From contig NZ_CP052860.1 in assembly GCF_012935715.1 (NCBI RefSeq), positions 6,820,001-6,884,000 of the forward strand: DNA of 64,000 nucleotides, in the 5' to 3' direction. This stretch comes from Pseudomonas sp. ADAK13 (GTDB taxonomy: Bacteria; Pseudomonadota; Gammaproteobacteria; Pseudomonadales; Pseudomonadaceae). Shown here piece by piece: positions 56,911 to 64,000 of the stretch; the first letter of the stretch is position 1, and the number at the start of each line of letters is the position of its first letter. The position numbers were made by a program, and so were the translations under genes. The notes beneath the pieces were generated by a model. That model had not been told where the DNA came from. It saw only the letters and a list, made by a program, of their open reading frames with translations, and did not search any database.

Positions 56911-58124
56911 GCCTGACCATCGCCGATGTGCTGGCCTTGCCCGGGCTGGAGTCGATGTGCCTGCGAGCCGGAGAAGCCGGCCTCGAAAATGCGGTACGTT
57001 GGCCCTATGTCGCAGAAAACAGCGGCATCGCCGAATGGGTGCTGGGCGGCGAACTGGTGTTCGTCACCGGCATCAATCACCCACGGGATGAGGCCAACCT
57101 GCTGGTGTTGCTGGACGAAGCCTGTCAGCGCCAGGTCGCTGGCCTGGTGATCCTCACGGGGCCGGACTATATCCAGGCAATTCCCCAACGTTTGCTGGAA
57201 GCCGCGCAAGAAGCGGGTATGCCGCTGATCGAGCAGCCGTACTCGTTGAAGATGGTGCTGGTGACCCAGGCTATCGGCTCGGCGTTGATCCAGTCGCAAC
57301 AGTTGGGGCGTTCGCGGCATGATGTATTGGAACGCCTGCTGGCCGGTGATTATCAATCCCTGGATTTGCTGCTGCACCGTGCCGCACAGCTGGGCATGCC
57401 GTTGGCCGGGCAGTGGCAGCTTGTCCAGCTGCAACTGGACGGCAGCGATGCATTGTTTGCCCAAGGTGAAGCGCCGGTGGTCGAGGCGCAGCTTGCGCGT
57501 CAACACGATGGGATTACCCGTCGTTTGCGCCAGTTTTCTGCACAGCATCCGTCGCGTTTGCCCGTGCTGGGGCGTGCCGGGCAGTGGACAATGCTGATGC
57601 CCGCGATGGACGCGAGTGCGGCATTGGCCAACCGCCAGTTGTTGGCGGGCTGGTTGAAAGCGCTGAACCTGCGCCTGGCACCGTTGAAACTGTTTGTCGG
57701 CCTGAGTGCCGCCGCGCACCCGCCCGCTCGCCTGGCCCAGGCCGTGGATGAAGCGCGCCAGGCACTGGCGGCTGCGCGGCGGTTCAGTGAGCGCGCAGGG
57801 CTGTGTGTCTACGATGAGCTGGGTGTGCTCAAGTTGCTCAGCGGCGTACGTGATCGCGCCCTGCTCGACCAGTTTCTGAACGAACGCCTCGGGCCGCTGT
57901 TGCGCCACGACCAGCACCATGGCCCAAGCCTGATGCCAACCCTGGAGGCCTGGTTCCACGAGAATGGTAACCTTGTGGCCGCCGCCCAGCGGCTGGCGGT
58001 TCACCGCAACACCCTGACGCACCGCGTCCAGCGCATCGAAGCCCTGTGCGGGCTGACGCTGGATAATTCTTATGATCGCCTGGACATCGGCATCGCGCTG
58101 ATGATCTGGCGGCTGTCTGCCTGA
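56907..58124 (+). CDS. PucR-family transcriptional regulator
   Basis: 405 residues. The N-terminal PucR domain (about 7-125: LTIADVLALPGLESMCLRAG) is the effector-sensing part seen in purine-catabolism regulators. A GGDEF-related central domain follows, then the C-terminal HTH_30 (TLEAWFHENGNLVAAAQRLA then HRNTLTHRVQRIE). It lies between transporter and deaminase, so it probably senses a pyrimidine or derived nitrogen compound and controls this operon (inference). Confidence 0.88.
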   Translation: MSLTIADVLALPGLESMCLRAGEAGLENAVRWPYVAENSGIAEWVLGGELVFVTGINHPRDEANLLVLLDEACQRQVAGLVILTGPDYIQAIPQRLLEAAQEAGMPLIEQPYSLKMVLVTQAIGSALIQSQQLGRSRHDVLERLLAGDYQSLDLLLHRAAQLGMPLAGQWQLVQLQLDGSDALFAQGEAPVVEAQLARQHDGITRRLRQFSAQHPSRLPVLGRAGQWTMLMPAMDASAALANRQLLAGWLKALNLRLAPLKLFVGLSAAAHPPARLAQAVDEARQALAAARRFSERAGLCVYDELGVLKLLSGVRDRALLDQFLNERLGPLLRHDQHHGPSLMPTLEAWFHENGNLVAAAQRLAVHRNTLTHRVQRIEALCGLTLDNSYDRLDIGIALMIWRLSA

Positions 58125-58151
58125 TTGTTTTTTGCCAAGAGGAACTTGCCC

Positions 58152-59387
58152 ATGCACATCATCAACGCCCGCCTGCGCAACCGTGAAGGCCTGCATGATC
58201 TGCACCTGGAACACGGCCGGATCGCCAGCATCACCCCACAAGCCACCGCCCCCGTAGCGGGGCCCGACGATCTGGATGCCGCCGGCAACCTGGTGGTGCC
58301 GCCCTTCGTCGAACCACACATCCACCTCGACGCCACCCTGACTGCCGGCGAACCGCGCTGGAACATGAGCGGCACACTGTTTGAAGGCATTGAGTGCTGG
58401 GGCGAACGCAAGGCCACCATCACCCTGGAAGACACCAAGACCCGCGCCAGGAAAACCATCCAGACCCTGGCGGCCCATGGCATCCAGCACGTGCGCACCC
58501 ACGTCGACGTCACCGACCCGGACCTCACCGCGCTCAAGGCCATGCTCGAAGTGCGCGAGGAAAGCACCCACCTGATCGACCTGCAAATCGTCGCGTTCCC
58601 CCAGGAAGGAATCGAGTCCTACCGCAATGGCCGCGAGCTGATGGAAGAAGCCATCCGTTTGGGCGCCGACGTGATCGGCGGTATCCCGCACTTTGAATAC
58701 ACCCGCGACCAAGGGGTGAGTTCGGTGAAATTCCTGATGGACCTGGCCGAGCGCACCGGTTGCCTGGTGGACGTGCACTGCGACGAAACCGACGACCCCC
58801 ATTCGCGCTTTCTCGAAGTGCTGGCCGAAGAAGCCCGCAGCCGCGACATGGGTGCCCGCGTGACCGCCAGCCACACCACGGCCATGGGCTCTTACGACAA
58901 TGCCTACTGCGCCAAACTCTTCCGCCTGCTGGGGCATTCGGGCATCAGCTTTGTCTCCTGCCCCACCGAAAGCATTCACTTGCAGGGCCGCTTCGACACC
59001 TTCCCGAAACGCCGGGGCGTGACCCGGGTGAACGAACTGCTGGAGGCCGGCATGAACGTGTGCTTCGGCCAGGACTCCATCGTCGACCCTTGGTACCCCC
59101 TGGGTAACGGCAACATCCTGCGGGTGCTGGAAGCCGGGTTGCATATCTGCCACATGCTTGGCTATCGCAACCTGCAAAGCGCACTGGACCTGGTCACCGA
59201 CAACAGCGCCAAGGCCATGGCCCTGGGAGATCGTTACGGCCTGGAACCGGGACGTCCGGCGAACCTGTTGATCCTGTCGGCGGACAGCGACTATGAAGTG
59301 ATTCGCAGCCAGGGATTGCCGTTGTATTCGATTCGGGGAGGCAAGGTACTGATGAAGCGCCGGCCTGCGCAGGTGGAGTTTTTGTAG
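58152..59387 (+). CDS. codA: Cytosine deaminase
   Basis: 411 residues, amidohydrolase fold. It converts cytosine to uracil and ammonia. Metal ligands are in VEPHIHLDATLTAGEPRW (HxH), VDVHCDETDDPHSRF, ASHTTAMGSYDNAYC and FGQDSIVDPWYPLG (Asp). The start is the ATG at 58152 after AGAGGAA; the open frame begins with a TTG at 58125. It is convergent with the T6SS lipase gene, only two bases apart. Confidence 0.93.
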   Translation: MHIINARLRNREGLHDLHLEHGRIASITPQATAPVAGPDDLDAAGNLVVPPFVEPHIHLDATLTAGEPRWNMSGTLFEGIECWGERKATITLEDTKTRARKTIQTLAAHGIQHVRTHVDVTDPDLTALKAMLEVREESTHLIDLQIVAFPQEGIESYRNGRELMEEAIRLGADVIGGIPHFEYTRDQGVSSVKFLMDLAERTGCLVDVHCDETDDPHSRFLEVLAEEARSRDMGARVTASHTTAMGSYDNAYCAKLFRLLGHSGISFVSCPTESIHLQGRFDTFPKRRGVTRVNELLEAGMNVCFGQDSIVDPWYPLGNGNILRVLEAGLHICHMLGYRNLQSALDLVTDNSAKAMALGDRYGLEPGRPANLLILSADSDYEVIRSQGLPLYSIRGGKVLMKRRPAQVEFL

Positions 59388-59389
59388 GC

Positions 59390-61540
59390 TCATGTGATTG
59401 AGTCGATATCGAGGGTCTGCGGCTTTCCCCAGCCGTCATCCGGTGGTGGCGGGATACTCGCCACCTGGTTGAGTTCGCGGTTTTTCGGGTGGGTGAACCA
59501 GCGTTTCAGGCTGGTTTGCAGGGTTGGGGATGAGGCGTGGCTGCCGTAGACGTCGCGGGCCTGGAGGCGGCGCCAGCGGAGGGTTTCCAAACGGTCGCGA
59601 CTGTCTTTCAGCCGATCGATTTCCTGACTCAAGGGCTCGTGGTGTTCGTAGCCACGCTGGTTGGCTGGACGGTGCAGATCCAGTTTTTTTCGCTGCTCCC
59701 GCAACTGGTGCTGCATGGTGAACAGGGCGTTGTCGATCAGTTCAAATTCACGGGAAGTCACGAGGGTGCCATGGGTATCGAGGGTTTGCTGCCAACGGCG
59801 CAACGTGGCCCAAGCAGCGGGGATGTAGCCGACGACCATGGAGTGATGACCATTCTGAACAAGCTGTTTGATCAGGTTGGCGCGATCCGGCATATCGCCA
59901 TTGAGCCGCAATGCGCGCTTGCAAGCTGCGTCCTCAATGGATTCACAGCCGGGGGTCCACAAGACGGAGGACTGTGTACCATCCGGTAGCAGAATCGGCA
60001 TGAAGTGCTGCTGCGCGCCGTGGTGCTGGTAAGGGTTGCCGGTCAGGCGTACCAAGCCCAGGGCAAACAGCAGGCCCCCGGGTGCAGGGTTGCTGAACAG
60101 CACCACGGCGCCAGGTATCCAGATTTTGGCGGTGGTGTTCATCCAGGGTGCAGGGACACTCGGGACAGGGTCGTTGTGGTTGACTATGCGGTGATGCACC
60201 AGAGCCGAGGCCCCGTCGGTGAATTCGGAGTCGCCAGCTCGGGGGGCGCCGTAGGTATAGAGAAGGATGTTGTAGTCACGATCGGGAGTTCGCCGCAGTC
60301 CTTCAGCCAACAGCAGTGCTATGGCTCCGCCCAGGCTGTGGCCACAGATTAAGACGCGCTGCCCCACATAAAACTGATCGAGGTACAGCAGGACAAAATC
60401 ACGCATAGCTCTATAAGCCTTATAGAACCCTTCATGAGCCTTGCCAAAACCATCACCAAAAGCTACCTGGTGCGCGTTTGCATCCCGCAGTGCATCAGCG
60501 CCACCAGCCGTGCCCCGCACGGAAATCAGAATCACCTCATCGTGATGGCTGATAAATGCCTGAGTATCAGTGCCGTGCTTCTGATCATCGAAAAAATGCA
60601 GACGCGCCGGGTGTTCCTGAGCCTCCCCCTGTGCCGGGCGATTCTGTTCATACAACTCCGGATCAAAGGGCAAAACCTCAAACCGTTTCGAATAGGGCAA
60701 GTCTTCGTACAGTGGATAAAAGCGTTGCACTTGCTCAGCGTCAACTTTCCAAGCTTCTTGGTAACCCGAAAGTTCTTCGGAAAAGAAGCGCCCCACACTG
60801 GGACCCAAGGGGAAGCAGACCTGATTTACTGGCTGTGTGCGTGGCTCCTGTCCAAAGTCGCAGTAACTCAAGGTAGCCATCAAGGCCAACTGATACAGAT
60901 TCAAGGCACAGAACTGGTCGTCGATAGACAACATCGGCCGCAGCGCGCGCAACGGCCGTATCTCCAGCACGGTATGTTGATTGGGAAACAACACAACTCC
61001 TGCCAAGGTCGACTGGGACGGCCCAAATCCAAGATCAGCCATCATCTTTAGCGCATGTCGCTGGGGACGAAATATCCTGGGCGCCAAGGGTGGTAAGTGA
61101 GCTGCATGCCTGACCAAATCACGCACTTCGACTTGGTAAAACCTGCCGGCCTTTTGCTGAGCGGGGTTTCGCTCGGTACGCTCACCATCAGCCCGGACAA
61201 AGCGCGTTTGTTCCGCTCGAACTTGAAGTTCGGTGATGGGTAATGGATAACGGCTGCGTCTCTGTAACGTAGAGTAATAATCGTCGCGCCTTCCATAGGC
61301 TGCTTCGAAGATCAGCACCGTAGGACCGAGGTATTGATTCTCCAGCTTTGCAAATCCGTCGCCGTTCAAACGCCCCTTGTATTGCTGGCCTGCACTGTCA
61401 AAAACCTCGTATGCAAGACCTCCATAGGCTTTACCATCGCCTGACTCATCCACGAGACAAAAACTCAACCAACATCCGCGTAATGCACAAACTGGCATTT
61501 TTTCGCTAAAAAAAGGTTGCTTCCATTCTTCAAGAGGCAT
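59390..61540 (-). CDS. Class-3 lipase, probable type VI secretion effector
   Basis: 716 residues without signal peptide or membrane helix at the N-terminus. Residues ~36-80 resemble the short beta domain found in many T6SS effectors (GKAYGGLAYEVFDSAGQQYK). The lipase_3 core runs from about 320 to 570: VRGT (341-344), GHSLGGA with Ser402, NDPVP with Asp457, and His565/566 in NGHHSMVVGYIP as the probable triad histidine. A charged C-terminal region follows (coiled-coil-like at 600-650). It is last in a vgrG-DUF4123-lipoprotein operon. It resembles the Tle2-type group, but the subgroup is uncertain. Confidence 0.85.
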   Translation of the reverse strand: MPLEEWKQPFFSEKMPVCALRGCWLSFCLVDESGDGKAYGGLAYEVFDSAGQQYKGRLNGDGFAKLENQYLGPTVLIFEAAYGRRDDYYSTLQRRSRYPLPITELQVRAEQTRFVRADGERTERNPAQQKAGRFYQVEVRDLVRHAAHLPPLAPRIFRPQRHALKMMADLGFGPSQSTLAGVVLFPNQHTVLEIRPLRALRPMLSIDDQFCALNLYQLALMATLSYCDFGQEPRTQPVNQVCFPLGPSVGRFFSEELSGYQEAWKVDAEQVQRFYPLYEDLPYSKRFEVLPFDPELYEQNRPAQGEAQEHPARLHFFDDQKHGTDTQAFISHHDEVILISVRGTAGGADALRDANAHQVAFGDGFGKAHEGFYKAYRAMRDFVLLYLDQFYVGQRVLICGHSLGGAIALLLAEGLRRTPDRDYNILLYTYGAPRAGDSEFTDGASALVHHRIVNHNDPVPSVPAPWMNTTAKIWIPGAVVLFSNPAPGGLLFALGLVRLTGNPYQHHGAQQHFMPILLPDGTQSSVLWTPGCESIEDAACKRALRLNGDMPDRANLIKQLVQNGHHSMVVGYIPAAWATLRRWQQTLDTHGTLVTSREFELIDNALFTMQHQLREQRKKLDLHRPANQRGYEHHEPLSQEIDRLKDSRDRLETLRWRRLQARDVYGSHASSPTLQTSLKRWFTHPKNRELNQVASIPPPPDDGWGKPQTLDIDSIT

Positions 61541-61552
61541 GTCTGAATATCC

Positions 61553-62347
61553 TTATTCGGAACAAGTGGGATATATGTCGCATTCACGCCCATCAGGCAT
61601 CTTGATGGATTTGAAATCGGTAGTATTCCCGCGACAGAACGCGTATTGATCCTCCAGGCTCTTGCCCATACAGCGTTTCCAACCTTGAGGGAATCGAACC
61701 CAGTTATCTCCCATGTAAGGCCGTTCCTCCGTCGTCACTTCCAGGGCCATCCTCAACGTCTTGTCTTTCAACTCATCCCGTTGCGCCGCTCCACCTGCTC
61801 TTGCTTTTCGCAGATTCCCTACTGCGTTCAGCGAGTTACACTTGAGTACCTTGCTAATGGCCCGTTTGGGACCGACTGTTCGGAATAACCACTGACATCG
61901 TCCAGGCAGTTTTTGAACACCCGACTCAGGCATCCCGGCCATACCTTCTTCCAACCGATCCAGCACATTGATGAATGCGAAATCCCCTCCGATATCCGTC
62001 GAGCGCTCTCCCCACTTCGCGTACATATCAAACGTAATGCTGCGCAACACTAACGGACACCCATCCACCGTCTCCGTCAGTGGCACTTCAAAGCTCACCC
62101 GATTGGCCACCGGCTTGCCCTCCGTGTCAAAAACCTTGTCCTCCGGCCACTTGCCACGGCGCTTGGGTAAGGTGCAGATCTCACCCGTTGCCGGTCGATA
62201 AGCTGCATCACTCTTGAAGCGAAAATTCGCCGGCAAGTCGACTTCCAGGGTGAAACTATCCACTGGTTTCATCGCACAACCGGAAGCAGCCAGCACGCTG
62301 CAAACGAATGCCCCTCGACACACGCTCAACATAAATCCCCTACGCAT
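61553..62347 (-). CDS. Lipoprotein, probable immunity protein of the lipase effector
   Basis: 264 residues. The signal peptide has a lipobox, SVLAASGC. The mature part is cysteine-containing and hydrophilic, with no domain I recognise (RFKSDAAYRPATGEICTLPK, CDIYPTCSE at the end). T6SS lipase effectors act on membranes from the periplasm and their immunity proteins are often lipoproteins, so this position suggests the immunity role. The start could also be ATG 62332, which has AGGGGA before it; 62347 overlaps the DUF4123 gene by eight bases and gives more positive charges. Order immunity-effector is inferred only. Confidence 0.72.
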   Translation of the reverse strand: MRRGFMLSVCRGAFVCSVLAASGCAMKPVDSFTLEVDLPANFRFKSDAAYRPATGEICTLPKRRGKWPEDKVFDTEGKPVANRVSFEVPLTETVDGCPLVLRSITFDMYAKWGERSTDIGGDFAFINVLDRLEEGMAGMPESGVQKLPGRCQWLFRTVGPKRAISKVLKCNSLNAVGNLRKARAGGAAQRDELKDKTLRMALEVTTEERPYMGDNWVRFPQGWKRCMGKSLEDQYAFCRGNTTDFKSIKMPDGRECDIYPTCSE

Positions 62348-63182
62348 CCTGCTGCTCCCGCTCCACCCGACGCCATTCTTCAACCACCCGATGAAAATGG
62401 TCCTCCGCCACTTCCCCCCGCATCGGCTGCCATCGGATAAGTACGTCCCCAGTGGCTTCCACCAACCGCCGCACCACCAAGAACTCCAGCTGTTCCGGCC
62501 TCTCCCATTGCCAGGCCCGGGCTTGCTCCAGCACCTGTTCCAGCCAGATTCTCGGGTCCTGAAACTCAGCCAGTTGACTGAGCGCCTCACTGTACGCAGC
62601 CAACAGATAACGCAGGATATTGGCCTGCAGAATCGCTCCCGCCTGTGGGTTAGGCACCTCTAGCCACGGCGCAGGATCGGGTACCGGATACACCCCCGGA
62701 GCCGGGTTATCGACACAGCACCAACGCTCGCCCTGCCAGTAGCACACGCTGATCAGCGGCCCGAGAAAAACAGGCCGGTCCTGAGCAGGCAGGTGAACCA
62801 AGGCCCGCGCCAAGGTACGGTTATCGTGGAAGCGGTACAGCGCCTGGCTGGCCGCCGCCCCCACCACCAACCTGTCGCGCCAATGCCGGGTCACACCCGA
62901 TAAGTCATCATCAGGCAAGCTGCCCAACCAGCCCCAATTACGCTGAGGGTTTTGCAATAAGCTCACCAGCCCGGGTTCGTTGACATGGTCGAGCACCAGG
63001 AGCATCGGCCCATCCGCCGCCATTTCCGATGCGACGGTTTCAACGTAGAGGCTGCGATACTCAGCCACCGAGCGTGTCGCCAGCAGTGCCCCGCGTGCGT
63101 CGTTTTCATCCTGTAGAACCAGGCACAGGCGACGCCCCGCCTGCTGCTGTTGAGCCATCCACTGGCCAGGCGAGATATCCAT
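62340..63182 (-). CDS. DUF4123 adaptor (Tap/TEC type) of the T6SS module
   Basis: 280 residues. The DUF4123 domain (about 18-140) includes LCLVLQDENDARGALLATRS and the PMLLVLDHVNEPGLVSLL segment. Such proteins load a specific effector on the tip of the cognate VgrG and are not secreted. The start ATG at 63182 overlaps the vgrG stop (TGATG). A longer start at 63233 is open but would overlap the VgrG coding sequence by 51 bases. The downstream lipase is the expected cargo. Confidence 0.87.
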   Translation of the reverse strand: MDISPGQWMAQQQQAGRRLCLVLQDENDARGALLATRSVAEYRSLYVETVASEMAADGPMLLVLDHVNEPGLVSLLQNPQRNWGWLGSLPDDDLSGVTRHWRDRLVVGAAASQALYRFHDNRTLARALVHLPAQDRPVFLGPLISVCYWQGERWCCVDNPAPGVYPVPDPAPWLEVPNPQAGAILQANILRYLLAAYSEALSQLAEFQDPRIWLEQVLEQARAWQWERPEQLEFLVVRRLVEATGDVLIRWQPMRGEVAEDHFHRVVEEWRRVEREQQDA

Positions 63183-64000
63183 CAAGCCGCCCTCCCCGTG
63201 GATTCGCACAAACCTTCGCGGCAGCGCTCGCACACCGGACAGAAGTCCGCATCCAGTCGTCTGGCCAGCTCCATGATTGCGCCTTGGGTAACCGAAACCT
63301 TTGGCCCCTCCGCTACAAATACGGGCGAGGCGGTCACGTCACCCGGCCCAACCGGACTTGCTGTACGGGTCCCAGCAGGCACACCGCCCAACGTGATCGG
63401 CCGACTGCTGAAAATCCCTCCGGCCTGAATCAGCAAATGCTCACCACCTGCCTTGAAGCTCAACTGCGCACCGGCATCGATCACCAGGTTGGCGCCCGCT
63501 TTGAGATGGACCTGTTGCCCTGCTTCGATCACCAGGGTCTGGCCGACATGCGTCTGGCTGTTACCCTGCACGTGCAAGTGATCATCAGCCCCAAGCCGAA
63601 CCTTGCGGTCGCCGGCGATGCTGCGGTGTTCCTCGTCTCCCAGGGTGGTCGTACTCAAGCCGTGGATGGTTTCCCGACGTTCGCCCACGACCTCCAGCCG
63701 GCTGTCGTGGCCTACCTGCTGCTCCAGGTCGCGTTGGGCGCGCAGGTAGATGAGTTCCTGGCCGGTGCGGTCCTCAAGGTGCAGTTCGTTGGCCCCCGTG
63801 CCACCCGGCGTGCTGCGGCTACGCAAAACACTGCGGGTCTTGTGTTGTGGCAAGGGGTAAGCCGGCGTATGCAGAGCGTTAGGCAGACAACCATTGATCA
63901 CGGGTCGGTCCGGATCACCTTCCAGGAAGGTGACCAATACTTCCATGCCCACACGCGGAATCATCACCGCGCCAAAGCGCTCACCTGCCCAACCGGACGC
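63182..64000 (-). CDS. vgrG: T6SS spike protein VgrG, C-terminal part
   Basis: The last 272 codons are visible; the N-terminal gp27/gp5 part is beyond the window. The segment begins in the OB-fold end ([29 protein letters not shown]), then the [20 protein letters not shown] motif and the repeating beta-prism ([20 protein letters not shown]). A DUF2345-like section ([20 protein letters not shown]) follows. The tail carries a CPVCERC plus Cys motif (C-x2-C-x2-C-x4-C), which may bind metal or the adaptor. It heads the lipase module. Confidence 0.92.
   Translation of the reverse strand, partial: ASGWAGERFGAVMIPRVGMEVLVTFLEGDPDRPVINGCLPNALHTPAYPLPQHKTRSVLRSRSTPGGTGANELHLEDRTGQELIYLRAQRDLEQQVGHDSRLEVVGERRETIHGLSTTTLGDEEHRSIAGDRKVRLGADDHLHVQGNSQTHVGQTLVIEAGQQVHLKAGANLVIDAGAQLSFKAGGEHLLIQAGGIFSSRPITLGGVPAGTRTASPVGPGDVTASPVFVAEGPKVSVTQGAIMELARRLDADFCPVCERCREGLCESTGRAA

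Overview
This window looks like a chromosome segment from a Pseudomonas of the fluorescens group. The evidence is the GC-rich coding sequence, the fused nuoCD gene, and intergenic REP/REPIN repeats of the type common in that group. From memory, the gene order follows the P. aeruginosa core block PA2612-PA2666 (serS, rarA, lolA, ftsK, aat, ate, infA, clpA, clpS, cspD, icd, idh, mnmA, hflD, purB, aceA, nuoA-N, chemoreceptors, bqsRS, queD). I saw no rRNA, tRNA, CRISPR array, insertion sequence or prophage.

Layout. 1-252: 3' end of a Xi-class glutathione transferase. 363-7868 (minus): cysG, serS, crcB, rarA, lolA and ftsK. 8355-10117 (plus): the N-end-rule transferases aat and ate, then infA. 10352-13020 (minus): clpA and clpS. 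ClpS delivers the substrates that Aat and Ate mark, so tagging and degradation genes sit together. 13245-17550: cspD, then the two isocitrate dehydrogenases icd and idh, divergently arranged. 17723-25381: a serine hydrolase lipoprotein, nudJ, mnmA-hflD, purB, the roxA-like oxygenase, an acetyltransferase and a secretin-like protein. 25875-27200: aceA, preceded by a palindrome matching the described RccR operator. 27320-28148: a long inverted repeat with a REPIN at its centre. 28579-43528: the complete 13-gene complex I operon nuoA-N.

43767-44421 is a HigB/HigA-like toxin-antitoxin pair. Around 44481-49949 are two chemoreceptors (sCache and dCache types) flanking a transporter; the second receptor has a well-formed sigma-28 promoter. 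49992-52604 is a two-component system with two PepSY proteins, laid out like P. aeruginosa bqsRS (carRS), with a candidate BqsR box upstream. 52764-55439 holds a patatin phospholipase, queD, a GNAT acetyltransferase and a Nudix hydrolase. 55642-59387 is codB-pucR-codA for cytosine uptake and deamination, behind a near-consensus sigma-54 promoter. 59390-64000 (minus) is a type VI secretion cargo module: the end of a VgrG, a DUF4123 adaptor, a lipoprotein (probable immunity protein) and a class-3 lipase effector.

Most of the window is conserved housekeeping sequence. The accessory features are the toxin-antitoxin pair, the long inverted repeat and the T6SS lipase module. The most useful new observations are regulatory: the aceA operator, the codB sigma-54 promoter, the chemoreceptor sigma-28 promoter, the BqsR-like box overlapping a perfect palindrome, and unusual elements inside the nuo operon.
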